From Palsa-883 sp963847615 (lineage in GTDB: Bacteria; Pseudomonadota; Alphaproteobacteria; Acetobacterales; Acetobacteraceae): a stretch of DNA of 64,000 nucleotides. The notes below the pieces were generated by a model, which saw only the letters and a program-made list of their open reading frames with translations, searched no databases and had not been told where the DNA came from. The stretch is from positions 62,001 through 126,000 of the forward strand of contig CAWKAN010000018.1 of NCBI GenBank assembly GCA_963847615.1, written 5' to 3'. Position 1 is the first letter of the stretch, and each line of letters starts with the position of its first letter. Of the stretch, positions 29,163-37,605 are shown piece after piece. The position numbers were made by a program, and so were the translations under genes.

Positions 29163-30101
29163 ATGACCACCCTGATCATCGGCGGCACCGGCTTCATCGG
29201 CTCGCGGGTGCTGCGTCTGTTGGCGGCGCGCGGCGAGCGGGTCGCCTGCATGGACATCAATCCGAACGTGCCGGCGGTTGCCGATCTCGCCGGGCGGGTG
29301 AAGTTGCTGCGCGGCGACGTCACGCAGTTCGACGACGTGATCGCGGCGATGCTGGCGGAGAAACCGGATCGCGTGCTCAACCTGTCCTATTACCTCGGCA
29401 GCGAGCACGCGCCGCGCACCGCGCTGAAGCTGAATATTCTCGGCATGGACAATTGTTTCGAGGCCGCGCGGCTGACCGGGGTGAAGCGCGTGGTGTTCGC
29501 CAGTTCGCTCGCGGTCAACGGCCAGCAGCGCCATTTCGGCGACCGCCCGGTCACCGAGGATGATTTCCGCCATGGCGACTACCAGTACGCCGTGCACAAG
29601 ATCTTCAACGAGGAACAGGCAAAGGACTATCGGGCGAAATACGGCATGTCGATCACCGCGGTGCGGCCGGCGAACGTGACGGGGCCGGACAAGGTGCGCG
29701 GCTCGGTCGATCACGTGAACTGCATCACCCAGCCGGCGCGCGGCAAGCCGGTCAGCTTCCCGCACCAGGACGCGATGCGTTGCCCGATCCACGTGGACGA
29801 CGTGGCCGAGGTGTTCGCGCGCGTCACGCTGGCCGACGCGCCGCAGCACGACGTCTACAACACCGGCGGGACGGCGATCAGCCTGGGCGAGCTTGCCGCG
29901 ATGGTGCAGGGGTTCCTGCCCGACGCGCGGATCAGCTTCCTGCACGAGACCGGCGGGCGGCAGAGCTCGGGCAACTACCTGATCGACAACACGCGGCTGG
30001 TCCACGAGTTCGCCGTGCAGTACCTGCCGTATCGCCAGCGGGTGTTGCAGATCATCAACGAGGTGCGCGCGGCCGAAGGCCTGCCGCTGGTCAAGGGGTA
30101 G
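29163..30101 (+). CDS. NAD-dependent epimerase/dehydratase (extended SDR)
   Basis: 312 residues from ATG 29163 behind a strong AAGGAGGAAA ribosome site. Rossmann start TTLIIGGTGFIGSRVLRLLA, acidic cofactor-selecting residue in ACMDINPNVP, active-site region VFASSLAVNG and YQYAVHKIFNEEQAKDYRAK (YxxxK), then ITAVRPANVTGPDKVRG. Extended SDRs act on nucleotide sugars or small hydroxy/keto compounds; the substrate is not predictable here. The SGNH hydrolase gene follows after 5 bases, so these two are an operon. Confidence 0.9.
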   Translation: MTTLIIGGTGFIGSRVLRLLAARGERVACMDINPNVPAVADLAGRVKLLRGDVTQFDDVIAAMLAEKPDRVLNLSYYLGSEHAPRTALKLNILGMDNCFEAARLTGVKRVVFASSLAVNGQQRHFGDRPVTEDDFRHGDYQYAVHKIFNEEQAKDYRAKYGMSITAVRPANVTGPDKVRGSVDHVNCITQPARGKPVSFPHQDAMRCPIHVDDVAEVFARVTLADAPQHDVYNTGGTAISLGELAAMVQGFLPDARISFLHETGGRQSSGNYLIDNTRLVHEFAVQYLPYRQRVLQIINEVRAAEGLPLVKG

Positions 30102-30106
30102 GGCGC

Positions 30107-31291
30107 ATGGCAACGGACACGCACTGGGTCGGCACCTGGACCGCCGCACCGGCGCCGGCTGACGGGGTGGCGTTCAGCAACCAGACGCTGCGGATGCATC
30201 CGCGCATCAGCCTCGGCGGGCGCGGCCTGCGGGTGCGGTTGTCGAACGCGCACGGCATACGCCCGATCACCGTCGGCGCCGCACATGTTGCGCTGCGTGC
30301 CGCCGGCGCCGGGATTGTGCCGGGATCGGATCGGGTTCTGCGGTTCGGCGGCGAACCCTCGGCCGTCATTGCCGCCGGCGCGCTGCTGATCAGTGATCAG
30401 GTCGAACTGGCGGTGCCGCCGCTGGCGGACCTGGCGGTGAGCGTCTACCTGCCCGGCGACATCCCGGCCAGCCTGCCGGTCACCGGCCGCTATGCGCGGC
30501 AGACGAACTACGTGTCGCCGCCAGGGGATTTTTCCGCCGCCGAGGTGATGCCGATCGGACGCATCGCCGACGAGTGGTATTTCCTCAGCGGCGTCGATGT
30601 GGTCGCGGCGCCGGGGACGGGCGGCATCGTTGCGCTCGGCGATTCGTTAACCGATGCCAACATCTCGACGCCGGATGCGTTCTGCCGCTGGCCGGATCAG
30701 CTGGCGCGACGGCTGGCCGCGCGCGCGGGCGGCCGGGCGTTCGGCGTGATGAACCAGGGGTTGGGCGGCAACCGCATCCTGCACGACGTGCGCGGCGACA
30801 GCGGGTTGCGGCGGTTCGATCGCGACGTGCTGGCGCAGCCTGGCGTGACGCATGCGATCGTGATGCTGGGGACCAACGATCTGCGCAACCGCTGGGCCAG
30901 GCCGGAGGAGGAAGCGACCGCGCCGGCGATGATCGCCGGACTGAAGCAGATGGCGCTGCGGGCCCACGCGCGCGGGATCAGGATCTTCGGCGGCACGCTG
31001 ACGCCGTTCGCGAACGAAACGTTCCTGGTCGGCGCCTGGACGCCGGCGCGCGAGGCCGTGCGCCAGGCGGTCAATGCGTGGATTCGCGACGGCGGGGCGT
31101 TCGACGCGGTGATCGACTTCGATCTGGGGCTGCGCGATCCGGACCATCCGACCAGCATGTTGCCGATCTATGACTGCGGCGACCACCTGCACCCGAGCGA
31201 TCTTGGCTACAACCGGATGGGCGATGTGATCGATCTGGCGTTGTTCGACCGAGATTTTTTCCCGTCATGGCCGGGCTTGACCCGGCCATGA
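30107..31291 (+). CDS. SGNH/GDSL-family esterase
   Basis: 394 residues. All four SGNH blocks are present in the C-terminal half: IVALGDSLTDANIS (Ser nucleophile), GLGGNRILHD (Gly), MLGTNDLRN (Asn) and DHLHPSDLGY (Asp/His pair). The N-terminal 170 residues form the beta-rich domain that precedes GDSL in related secreted esterases (WVGTWTAAPAP; RVRLSNAHG), but no signal peptide is visible. The last ten residues (SWPGLTRP and neighbours) are encoded by a palindromic repeat whose arms span the stop codon. Confidence 0.88.
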   Translation: MATDTHWVGTWTAAPAPADGVAFSNQTLRMHPRISLGGRGLRVRLSNAHGIRPITVGAAHVALRAAGAGIVPGSDRVLRFGGEPSAVIAAGALLISDQVELAVPPLADLAVSVYLPGDIPASLPVTGRYARQTNYVSPPGDFSAAEVMPIGRIADEWYFLSGVDVVAAPGTGGIVALGDSLTDANISTPDAFCRWPDQLARRLAARAGGRAFGVMNQGLGGNRILHDVRGDSGLRRFDRDVLAQPGVTHAIVMLGTNDLRNRWARPEEEATAPAMIAGLKQMALRAHARGIRIFGGTLTPFANETFLVGAWTPAREAVRQAVNAWIRDGGAFDAVIDFDLGLRDPDHPTSMLPIYDCGDHLHPSDLGYNRMGDVIDLALFDRDFFPSWPGLTRP

Positions 31292-31294
31292 CGG
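31262..31294. repeat. CCGGGCTTGACCCGG-type palindrome over a gene end
   Basis: Inverted repeat with 14-bp arms (CCGTCATGGCCGGG and complement) around CTTGA. It belongs to a palindrome type widespread in alphaproteobacterial intergenic DNA. It spans the stop codon of the SGNH esterase and may act as its terminator. Confidence 0.85.
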
Positions 31295-31378
31295 CAAAGC
31301 AACGGTAGCGCGCCAGCCATTCCGGCGGTTTGCCTCATACCAGGCGTCCGACTGATCGACTCTCCGGCGGTGCCGCCA

Positions 31379-31464
31379 CGTCATGCCGGGCGCAGGCCCG
31401 GTATCCACGACTTTGCTTGCTGCGCGAAGGCAAGTCGTGGATGCCGGCCTGCGCCGGCATGACG
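31379..31464. repeat. 86-bp palindromic repeat in a convergent spacer
   Basis: Arms CGTCATGCCGG...GTATCCACGACTT and complement around TGCTTGCTGCGCGAA, the second alphaproteobacterial-type palindrome of this spacer. It lies between convergent genes and may serve as a bidirectional terminator. Confidence 0.85.
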
Positions 31465-31506
31465 TAGCAAGCGCTGCCAATGGGTCAAACTTTCCGCCGG
31501 CCGGTG

Positions 31507-32310
31507 TCACATCGTCTCCGCCTGCCACGGCAACTGCCACAGCTCGGCGTTGCACAGTTTCTGGGCCAGCGCGTCGGAGATCGCGTCGAACAGAAGCTCG
31601 CCTTTCTCCCTGCTGGCGGCTTCAGGATTGCCGATCACGCCGGAGGCGGAGCGCGCCCCGATCGCGCGCCAGCGATACACCCCGCCGCCCACCACGTCGC
31701 CGACATCCGGCGTCATGTTCGCTTTGGCCAAGGCAATGCGATCCGCCGCCACCAGCTCCGGGCGCACCGCCAGCATCATCGAGGTCTCGGCCTCGCAGGC
31801 ATGCTGCAGCCCGCCCTGGGTCTCCAGGATCTTGGCGATCGCCACCGCCGCGGCGTACCAGTAGGTGAACTGCACGATCGGCACGCCGAGCTTCGGCGTC
31901 AGCGCGTCGGTGATCGTGCGCAGCGCGTTTTCGTTGCCGCCATGCGCGTTCAGCAGCACCACGCGCTTGAACCCGTCGCGCAGCACGGAGCGCACCACGC
32001 CCTCGACCACCGCGCTGAAGGCGGCAAAATCCAGCGTGATCGTGCCGGAAAAACTCATGTGATGCTCCGACAGCCCGGTCCACAGCACCGGCAGCACCAC
32101 GATGGCCTGGCCGCGCGCGGCGACCTTGCGGGCGGTGCGCACGGCGACCTCCTCGCCCAGCCGCGAATCCACCTCGACCGGCAAATGCGGCCCGTGCTGC
32201 TCCAGCGAGGCCACCGGCAGGATCACGATCGCGTCCTGCCGCGCCAGCTCGCGCAACTGATCGGCGCGCAGCCGGCGCCATTCGACTTCCGTTGGATCGG
32301 CCATCGTCAT
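31507..32310 (-). CDS. Creatininase-family amidohydrolase
   Basis: 267 residues of the creatininase/creatinine amidohydrolase fold, a metal-dependent family that opens cyclic amides or removes formamide groups. Metal-binding landmarks: VILPVASLEQHGPHLPVEVD (Glu and His ligands), SEHHMSFSGTITLDF, LLNAHGGNENALR, and the Glu in HACEAETSMML. Creatininase itself, MftE and ArfB-type enzymes share these. The divergent neighbour is an oxidoreductase gene 61 bases away, which suggests a shared promoter region and pathway. Substrate unknown. Confidence 0.88.
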   Translation of the reverse strand: MTMADPTEVEWRRLRADQLRELARQDAIVILPVASLEQHGPHLPVEVDSRLGEEVAVRTARKVAARGQAIVVLPVLWTGLSEHHMSFSGTITLDFAAFSAVVEGVVRSVLRDGFKRVVLLNAHGGNENALRTITDALTPKLGVPIVQFTYWYAAAVAIAKILETQGGLQHACEAETSMMLAVRPELVAADRIALAKANMTPDVGDVVGGGVYRWRAIGARSASGVIGNPEAASREKGELLFDAISDALAQKLCNAELWQLPWQAETM

Positions 32311-32371
32311 CGCCTCCTGCTTCCGTTAGCTATCGGGCCACGAATTGGGTGGCGACGGAAGGGAGGCGCGG

Positions 32372-33676
32372 ATGAACCTGTATCGGCTGTTGCAGCGTCG
32401 CGTGGCGGCGGGAAAGCCGGTGCGCGTCGGGTTGATCGGCGCGGGGAAATTCGGCTCGATGTTCCTCGCGCAGGTGCCGAGCACGCCGGGGATCGAGGTC
32501 GCGGTGATCGCCGACCTCGCCCCTGACCGCGCGAAGCAGGCCTGCCGCCATGTCGGCTGGGACGCTGCCCGCATCGAGGCGACGCGCTTCACCGATGACG
32601 CGGCGCGGCTGCTCGCCGCGCCGGAGGTCGAGGTGGTGGTGGAAGCCACCGGCCACGCGCCGGCGGGCATCGCCCACGCGCGCGGCGCGATCGCCAATGG
32701 CAAGCACATCGTCATGGTGAACGTGGAGGCCGATGGGCTGGCCGGCCCGCTGTTGGCGCGCGAGGCGGCGCGCGCCGGCGTGGTGTATTCGCTCGCCTAC
32801 GGCGACCAGCCGGCGCTGATCTGCGAACTGGTGGACTGGGCGCGCGCCTGCGGCTTCGCGGTGATCGCGGCGGGGAAGGGGACGAAATACCTGCCCGAGT
32901 ACCATGCCTCCACGCCGGGGACGGTGTGGGGCTATTACGGTCTGACGGCGGAACAGGCGCGGCTCGGCGGGATGAATCCGCAGATGTTCAACTCGTTCCT
33001 CGACGGCACGAAATCCGGTATCGAAATGGCCGCGGTGGCGAATGCGACCGGGCTGCTGCCGCCGCCCGATGGCCTTGGCTTTCCCGCCGTCGGCACCCAC
33101 GAACTGGCGGAGGCGTTGCGGCCCGGCAACGCGGCCGGCGGCCTGCGCCAGGCCGGGCAGGTGGAGGTGGTCTCCTCGCTGCATCGCGACGGGCGCGCGG
33201 TGGCGAACGATCTGCGCTGGGGGGTCTATGTGGTGTTCGAGGCGCCGGGCGAGTATGCCGCGCGCTGCTTCAGGGAGTACGGGGTGCCGACCGATGCCTC
33301 GGGCCGTGTCTCGGCGCTGTACCGGCCGTTCCACCTGATCGGTCTCGAACTGAACGTGTCGATCCTGTCGGCGGCGCTGCGCAACGAGGCCACCGGCGCG
33401 CCCGACGGTTTCCGCGCCGACGTCGTCGCCACGGCGAAGCGCGACCTGAAGGCGGGGGAGACGCTGGACGGCGAGGGCGGCGCCTGCGTCTGGGGCAAGC
33501 TGCTGCCGGCGCGCCGCAGCCTGGCGATCGGTGGTCTGCCGATCGGCCTGGCCAGCCGCGTGAAATTGATCCGCGACGTGGCGGCGGGCCAGTGCGTGAC
33601 GTGGGAGGATGTTCGCGTCGATGTGTCGGAGGCCGCGTATCGCTATCGTCGCGAGATGGAGGCGACGTTCGCGTAG
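32372..33676 (+). CDS. NAD(P)-dependent oxidoreductase with C-terminal SAF domain
   Basis: 434 residues from ATG 32372 behind GGGAGG. The N-terminal Rossmann domain reads VRVGLIGAGKFGSMFLAQVP and IEVAVIADLAPDRAKQA, then VVEATGHAPAGIAHARGAIA. The middle resembles homoserine-dehydrogenase-like folds. The C-terminal 70 residues (ARRSLAIGGLPIGLASRVKL, then DVAAGQCVTWEDVRVD) match the SAF module found in sugar-acid and sialic-acid enzymes. Probably a dehydrogenase of a small polar substrate, paired with the divergent amidohydrolase. No closer call is possible by eye. Confidence 0.82.
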   Translation: MNLYRLLQRRVAAGKPVRVGLIGAGKFGSMFLAQVPSTPGIEVAVIADLAPDRAKQACRHVGWDAARIEATRFTDDAARLLAAPEVEVVVEATGHAPAGIAHARGAIANGKHIVMVNVEADGLAGPLLAREAARAGVVYSLAYGDQPALICELVDWARACGFAVIAAGKGTKYLPEYHASTPGTVWGYYGLTAEQARLGGMNPQMFNSFLDGTKSGIEMAAVANATGLLPPPDGLGFPAVGTHELAEALRPGNAAGGLRQAGQVEVVSSLHRDGRAVANDLRWGVYVVFEAPGEYAARCFREYGVPTDASGRVSALYRPFHLIGLELNVSILSAALRNEATGAPDGFRADVVATAKRDLKAGETLDGEGGACVWGKLLPARRSLAIGGLPIGLASRVKLIRDVAAGQCVTWEDVRVDVSEAAYRYRREMEATFA

Positions 33677-33733
33677 CGGCTGGCTGGGCAGATCAAAGTC
33701 GCACCGCCATGCGTTCAGGGCCTCGGCTGGTTT

Positions 33734-33872
33734 GCAAGGAAGCAAGTTTCACCACAGAGACACAGAGACACGGAGAAGGGAAGCGATGGCGCTTTGCGCG
33801 AGGCGCATCGACTTTGTTCCACCCTGTCCCTTTGTCTCTGTGTCTCTGTGTCTCTGTGGTGAAACTTGCTTG
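33734..33872. repeat. CACAGAG-type palindromic repeat, copy 2
   Basis: Perfect 29-bp arms at 33742-33770 and 33841-33869, beginning GCAAGTTTCACCACAGAG and ending with its complement, around a 70-bp centre containing GGCGCTTTGCGCG. Same design as the copies at 13.2 and 51.0 kb. It separates the convergent oxidoreductase and LLM genes. Confidence 0.9.
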
Positions 33873-33927
33873 CCGATGAGCGAGCGCCCAAGTCCTGCGA
33901 CAATAGCACCCGACGCCGCGCCGGCGA

Positions 33928-35148
33928 TCACACCGCCGGGATCGGCCCGATCTCCCGCAGCCGCGGCAGCACCTCCTTGGCGAACAGCCGAATGCCCTTC
34001 GCCAACTCCGCGTGCGTCATGAACCCCGAGCGCCCGATCATCGCCAGGTGCCCGAAGCCGCCGACCTTGTCGTAGAACTCCATGATCTGCCGGTAGACGC
34101 TGTCGGGATTGCCGGCGAACAGGATCCCCTGCGCCATGGCCTGCTCCGGCGTGATCGACATCAGCTTCGCCGCGTTCTGGTTGGCCGGCGTCACGCCCTT
34201 CTCCGCGTTCGCCAGGTTGGGTGCGGCCTCGGCCTGCGGCCTGCTGCGGTAGACCTGGGCCGCGACGTGCGGCGGCGCGGTGCCGGGCAGGAAGCGCGAA
34301 TATTGCGGTGCCGATTTCAGGCTGGTGTTGAGGAACCACAGCAGCTTGCTGCCGACACGGATGCCTTCCTCGTCGGTGTCGCCGACGTAGACCAGCGCGG
34401 CATAGGCGAAATTGTCCGTGGTCACCGGCGGCAACCCCGCCGCCGCCCGGGCCTGGCGATGCGCCTGGTAGGCGCGCTGCGTCCCCTCCGGGCCGCGCAG
34501 CACCAGCACCTGCACCATGCCGCGCCGGCCGACCTCGGCCGCCGTCGCGGGATCGCCGGTGGCGGCCCACAAACGTGGATGCGGCTGTTGCCACGGCCGC
34601 GGCCAGATATTCACGTGCCGGTGGGTGAAGTGCTTGCCCTGCCAGGAGAACGGTCCGTCCTGCTGCGTCAGCGCCTTGCGGATCAGGTCGATCGCTTCCC
34701 AGTAGCGCTCGACGTTGTTCACCGGGTTGGCGTTGTTCGACGCCATCTCGCTGCCGCCCGACTTGACGAAGCCGATCTCCAGCCGGCCGCGGGAGATCAC
34801 GTCCGCGGTGGCGTATTCCTCGGCGATGCGCACCGGCTCCTGGCGCAGCGAGACCAGCGTGCCGAGGCTGAGGATCCGCACCTTGCGCGTCTGCCGCGCC
34901 AGGATGCCCAGCAGCAGCGGATTGGCGGCGAGCAACGAATTGATGCCGGCATGATGCTCGATCGCAATGACGTTCATGCCGACATCGTCGCACAGCAGGA
35001 ATTCGTCGATCACCTCCTCGAACAAATCGGCGGCGAGGCGCGGATCGCACCAGCGGTTCGGCAGGCTGCCGCGCACGGAGTTCGCCGCGTCCAGCACCTC
35101 CTGCGGCGCGAAAGGGTAGGGGACCTCGCACTGCCACCAGGCGTCCAT
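33928..35148 (-). CDS. LLM-class flavin-dependent oxidoreductase
   Basis: 406-residue luciferase-like monooxygenase (bacterial luciferase TIM-barrel family), which uses reduced FMN or F420. Family segments: IAIEHHAGINSLLAANPLLL, VRILSLGTLVSLRQEPVRIA, ISRGRLEIGFVKSGGSEMAS, RPWQQPHPRLWAATGDPATA and ILFAGNPDSVYRQIMEFYDK. It is adjacent to and on the same strand as an alpha/beta hydrolase (13-base gap), a pairing common in catabolic clusters. Substrate unknown. Confidence 0.88.
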   Translation of the reverse strand: MDAWWQCEVPYPFAPQEVLDAANSVRGSLPNRWCDPRLAADLFEEVIDEFLLCDDVGMNVIAIEHHAGINSLLAANPLLLGILARQTRKVRILSLGTLVSLRQEPVRIAEEYATADVISRGRLEIGFVKSGGSEMASNNANPVNNVERYWEAIDLIRKALTQQDGPFSWQGKHFTHRHVNIWPRPWQQPHPRLWAATGDPATAAEVGRRGMVQVLVLRGPEGTQRAYQAHRQARAAAGLPPVTTDNFAYAALVYVGDTDEEGIRVGSKLLWFLNTSLKSAPQYSRFLPGTAPPHVAAQVYRSRPQAEAAPNLANAEKGVTPANQNAAKLMSITPEQAMAQGILFAGNPDSVYRQIMEFYDKVGGFGHLAMIGRSGFMTHAELAKGIRLFAKEVLPRLREIGPIPAV

Positions 35149-35161
35149 CGCGTCGGCTCCC

Positions 35162-35950
35162 TCAGCCGTTCAGGAAATCGAGCACGTGGTTGGCGAACAC
35201 CTCCGGCTGCTCGATCTCCGGATGGTGCCCGGCCTGCGCGATCGCGGCGAAGCGCGCGCGCGGGATCAGCCCGGCATAGGCGCGGCCATAGGCCGGCGTG
35301 ACGATGCCGTCGCTGGCGCCCCATAGCACCAGGGTCGGGGCGGCGATCCGGCGTAGCCAAAACGCCAGACGCGGATTGTACATGTAGGGGTGCCACCCGT
35401 ACAGCGACAGCGCGTCCCAGTTGCGCGCCCTGGCGGTCAGTTCCGCATCCGTCATGGCATCGTAGTCCGGCGACCAGCGCGCCGGATCGTGCCAGGCGCG
35501 CCGCTGTACCTCGTCGGGGGCGGTGTTGAAGACGTCGAGAATGTCCGCCGTCTCGCGATCGCCGAGCTTGATGCCGAACGGGTCCACCAGCACCAGCCGA
35601 TCGATCCGGTGGCAGCACGCCGCGGCGACCTCGGCGGCCAGCCAGCCGCCGAACGAAAACCCGACCAGCGTCACCCGGTCATGCGGCAGTGCCTCCAGGA
35701 CGTCCAGATAGAGCCGCGTCAGGTCGTAGATGGTTTCGAATCCGTCCGGTCGCGGCGAGCCGCCAAAGCCGGGATGCGACGGCGCAATGACCTCGGTCCG
35801 TTCGGCCAGAAGCTGGAAGAACCGGGCACGCGGATCGCAGGTCTGCATGCCGTGCAGCAACAGCACGGCCCGGCCCGCGCCGCGCCGCGCGACCTCCAGC
35901 TCCATGCCGCGCACCGTCATGCGGTCGGCGGTCTCGACAGGCGAGCTCAT
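35162..35950 (-). CDS. Alpha/beta hydrolase
   Basis: 262 residues from ATG 35950. Fold landmarks: VLLLHGMQTCDPRARFFQLL, IAPSHPGFGGSPRP, nucleophile elbow LVGFSFGGWLAAEVAAA, acid in LWGASDGIVTP and His in AQAGHHPEIEQP. Such enzymes hydrolyse esters or C-C bonds; given the adjacent LLM monooxygenase, a ring-cleavage or ester product of that enzyme is a plausible substrate (inference). A giant palindromic element lies just upstream of its start. Confidence 0.87.
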   Translation of the reverse strand: MSSPVETADRMTVRGMELEVARRGAGRAVLLLHGMQTCDPRARFFQLLAERTEVIAPSHPGFGGSPRPDGFETIYDLTRLYLDVLEALPHDRVTLVGFSFGGWLAAEVAAACCHRIDRLVLVDPFGIKLGDRETADILDVFNTAPDEVQRRAWHDPARWSPDYDAMTDAELTARARNWDALSLYGWHPYMYNPRLAFWLRRIAAPTLVLWGASDGIVTPAYGRAYAGLIPRARFAAIAQAGHHPEIEQPEVFANHVLDFLNG

Positions 35951-36036
35951 GCGCTTGGTGTCCCCCCGCGGGGCGCCGGCGTCACGTCCGATGCGCCGCG
36001 CATACCGTGCGCCGGCGATGCGCGCAATTGAGGGAG

Positions 36037-36346
36037 GCAAGGCCGGGGCTTCGCCCCAGACCCCACCAAGGGGCTCTGCCCCTTGGAACCCCGCCAAGGG
36101 CGGAGCCCTTGGAACCCCGGACTGGGAGTGTGGGGAGGGGAAGGGGGCGTGGGGGCACGGCGACGGGGGCGTCCGGCACACCGGACGCCCCCGTCGCCGT
36201 GCCCCCACGCCCCCTTCCCCTCCCCACACTCCCAGTCCTGGAGTCCAGAGGCCGCTGCCGGCGCCTGCCCCCGGGCAACTGTCCCGGGGGGTGGGGGTCC
36301 AGGGGGCAAAGCCCCCTGGCGGGGTTCGGGGCGGAGCCCCGGCCTT
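36037..36346. repeat. Giant palindromic element, copy 3
   Basis: 310 bp between a hydrolase start and the recA 3' end. Central palindrome 36121-36236 with perfect 56-bp arms and a 4-base loop (CACA). The inner part of the arms (GGCACGGCGACGGGGGCG) differs from all other copies, yet is fully matched on the other arm. Flanking hairpins GGGGCTTCGCCCC, CCAAGGGGCTCTGCCCCTTG, CCAAGGGCGGAGCCCTTGG; then CCAGGGGGCAAAGCCCCCTG and GGGGCGGAGCCCC. Confidence 0.96.
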
Positions 36347-36370
36347 CCCTTCACTCAGGCGATGGACCGG

Positions 36371-37409
<1,039 letters not shown>

Positions 37410-37485
37410 CCCAGCCACCTCTGTGCTCCGTCGTGGTTACAACCGAAGGGTTAAGAATTTCGCTGCATATTCGCGCATAGATTGT

Positions 37486-37507
37486 GCCCCATACGGTCGT
37501 ATGGGGC
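37486..37507 (-). other. 22-bp perfect hairpin in the recA leader
   Basis: Arms GCCCCATACG and complement with a 2-base loop, about 80 bases before the recA start and about 100 after the kinase stop. It could end kinase transcription or structure the recA leader; no U-run follows on the reverse strand, which weakens the terminator reading. Confidence 0.5.
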
Positions 37508-37590
37508 AAGGGACATAGCGCGAACCGCAACTCGCAGACCGATATTAACCATTCGTTGGGCATATGTTCGTAGTCTGCCGGATTCGGCAA

Positions 37591-37605
37591 GAACAATTGA
37601 GGAAC
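37591..37605 (-). promoter_or_regulatory. LexA (SOS) box upstream of recA
   Basis: GAAC-N7-GAAC, the alphaproteobacterial LexA operator (on the recA strand GTTC-CTCAATT-GTTC). It lies just upstream of a possible promoter (TTGCCG, 17 bases, ACATAT) about 160 bases before recA. Its last base overlaps the stop codon of the upstream kinase gene. Confidence 0.75.
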
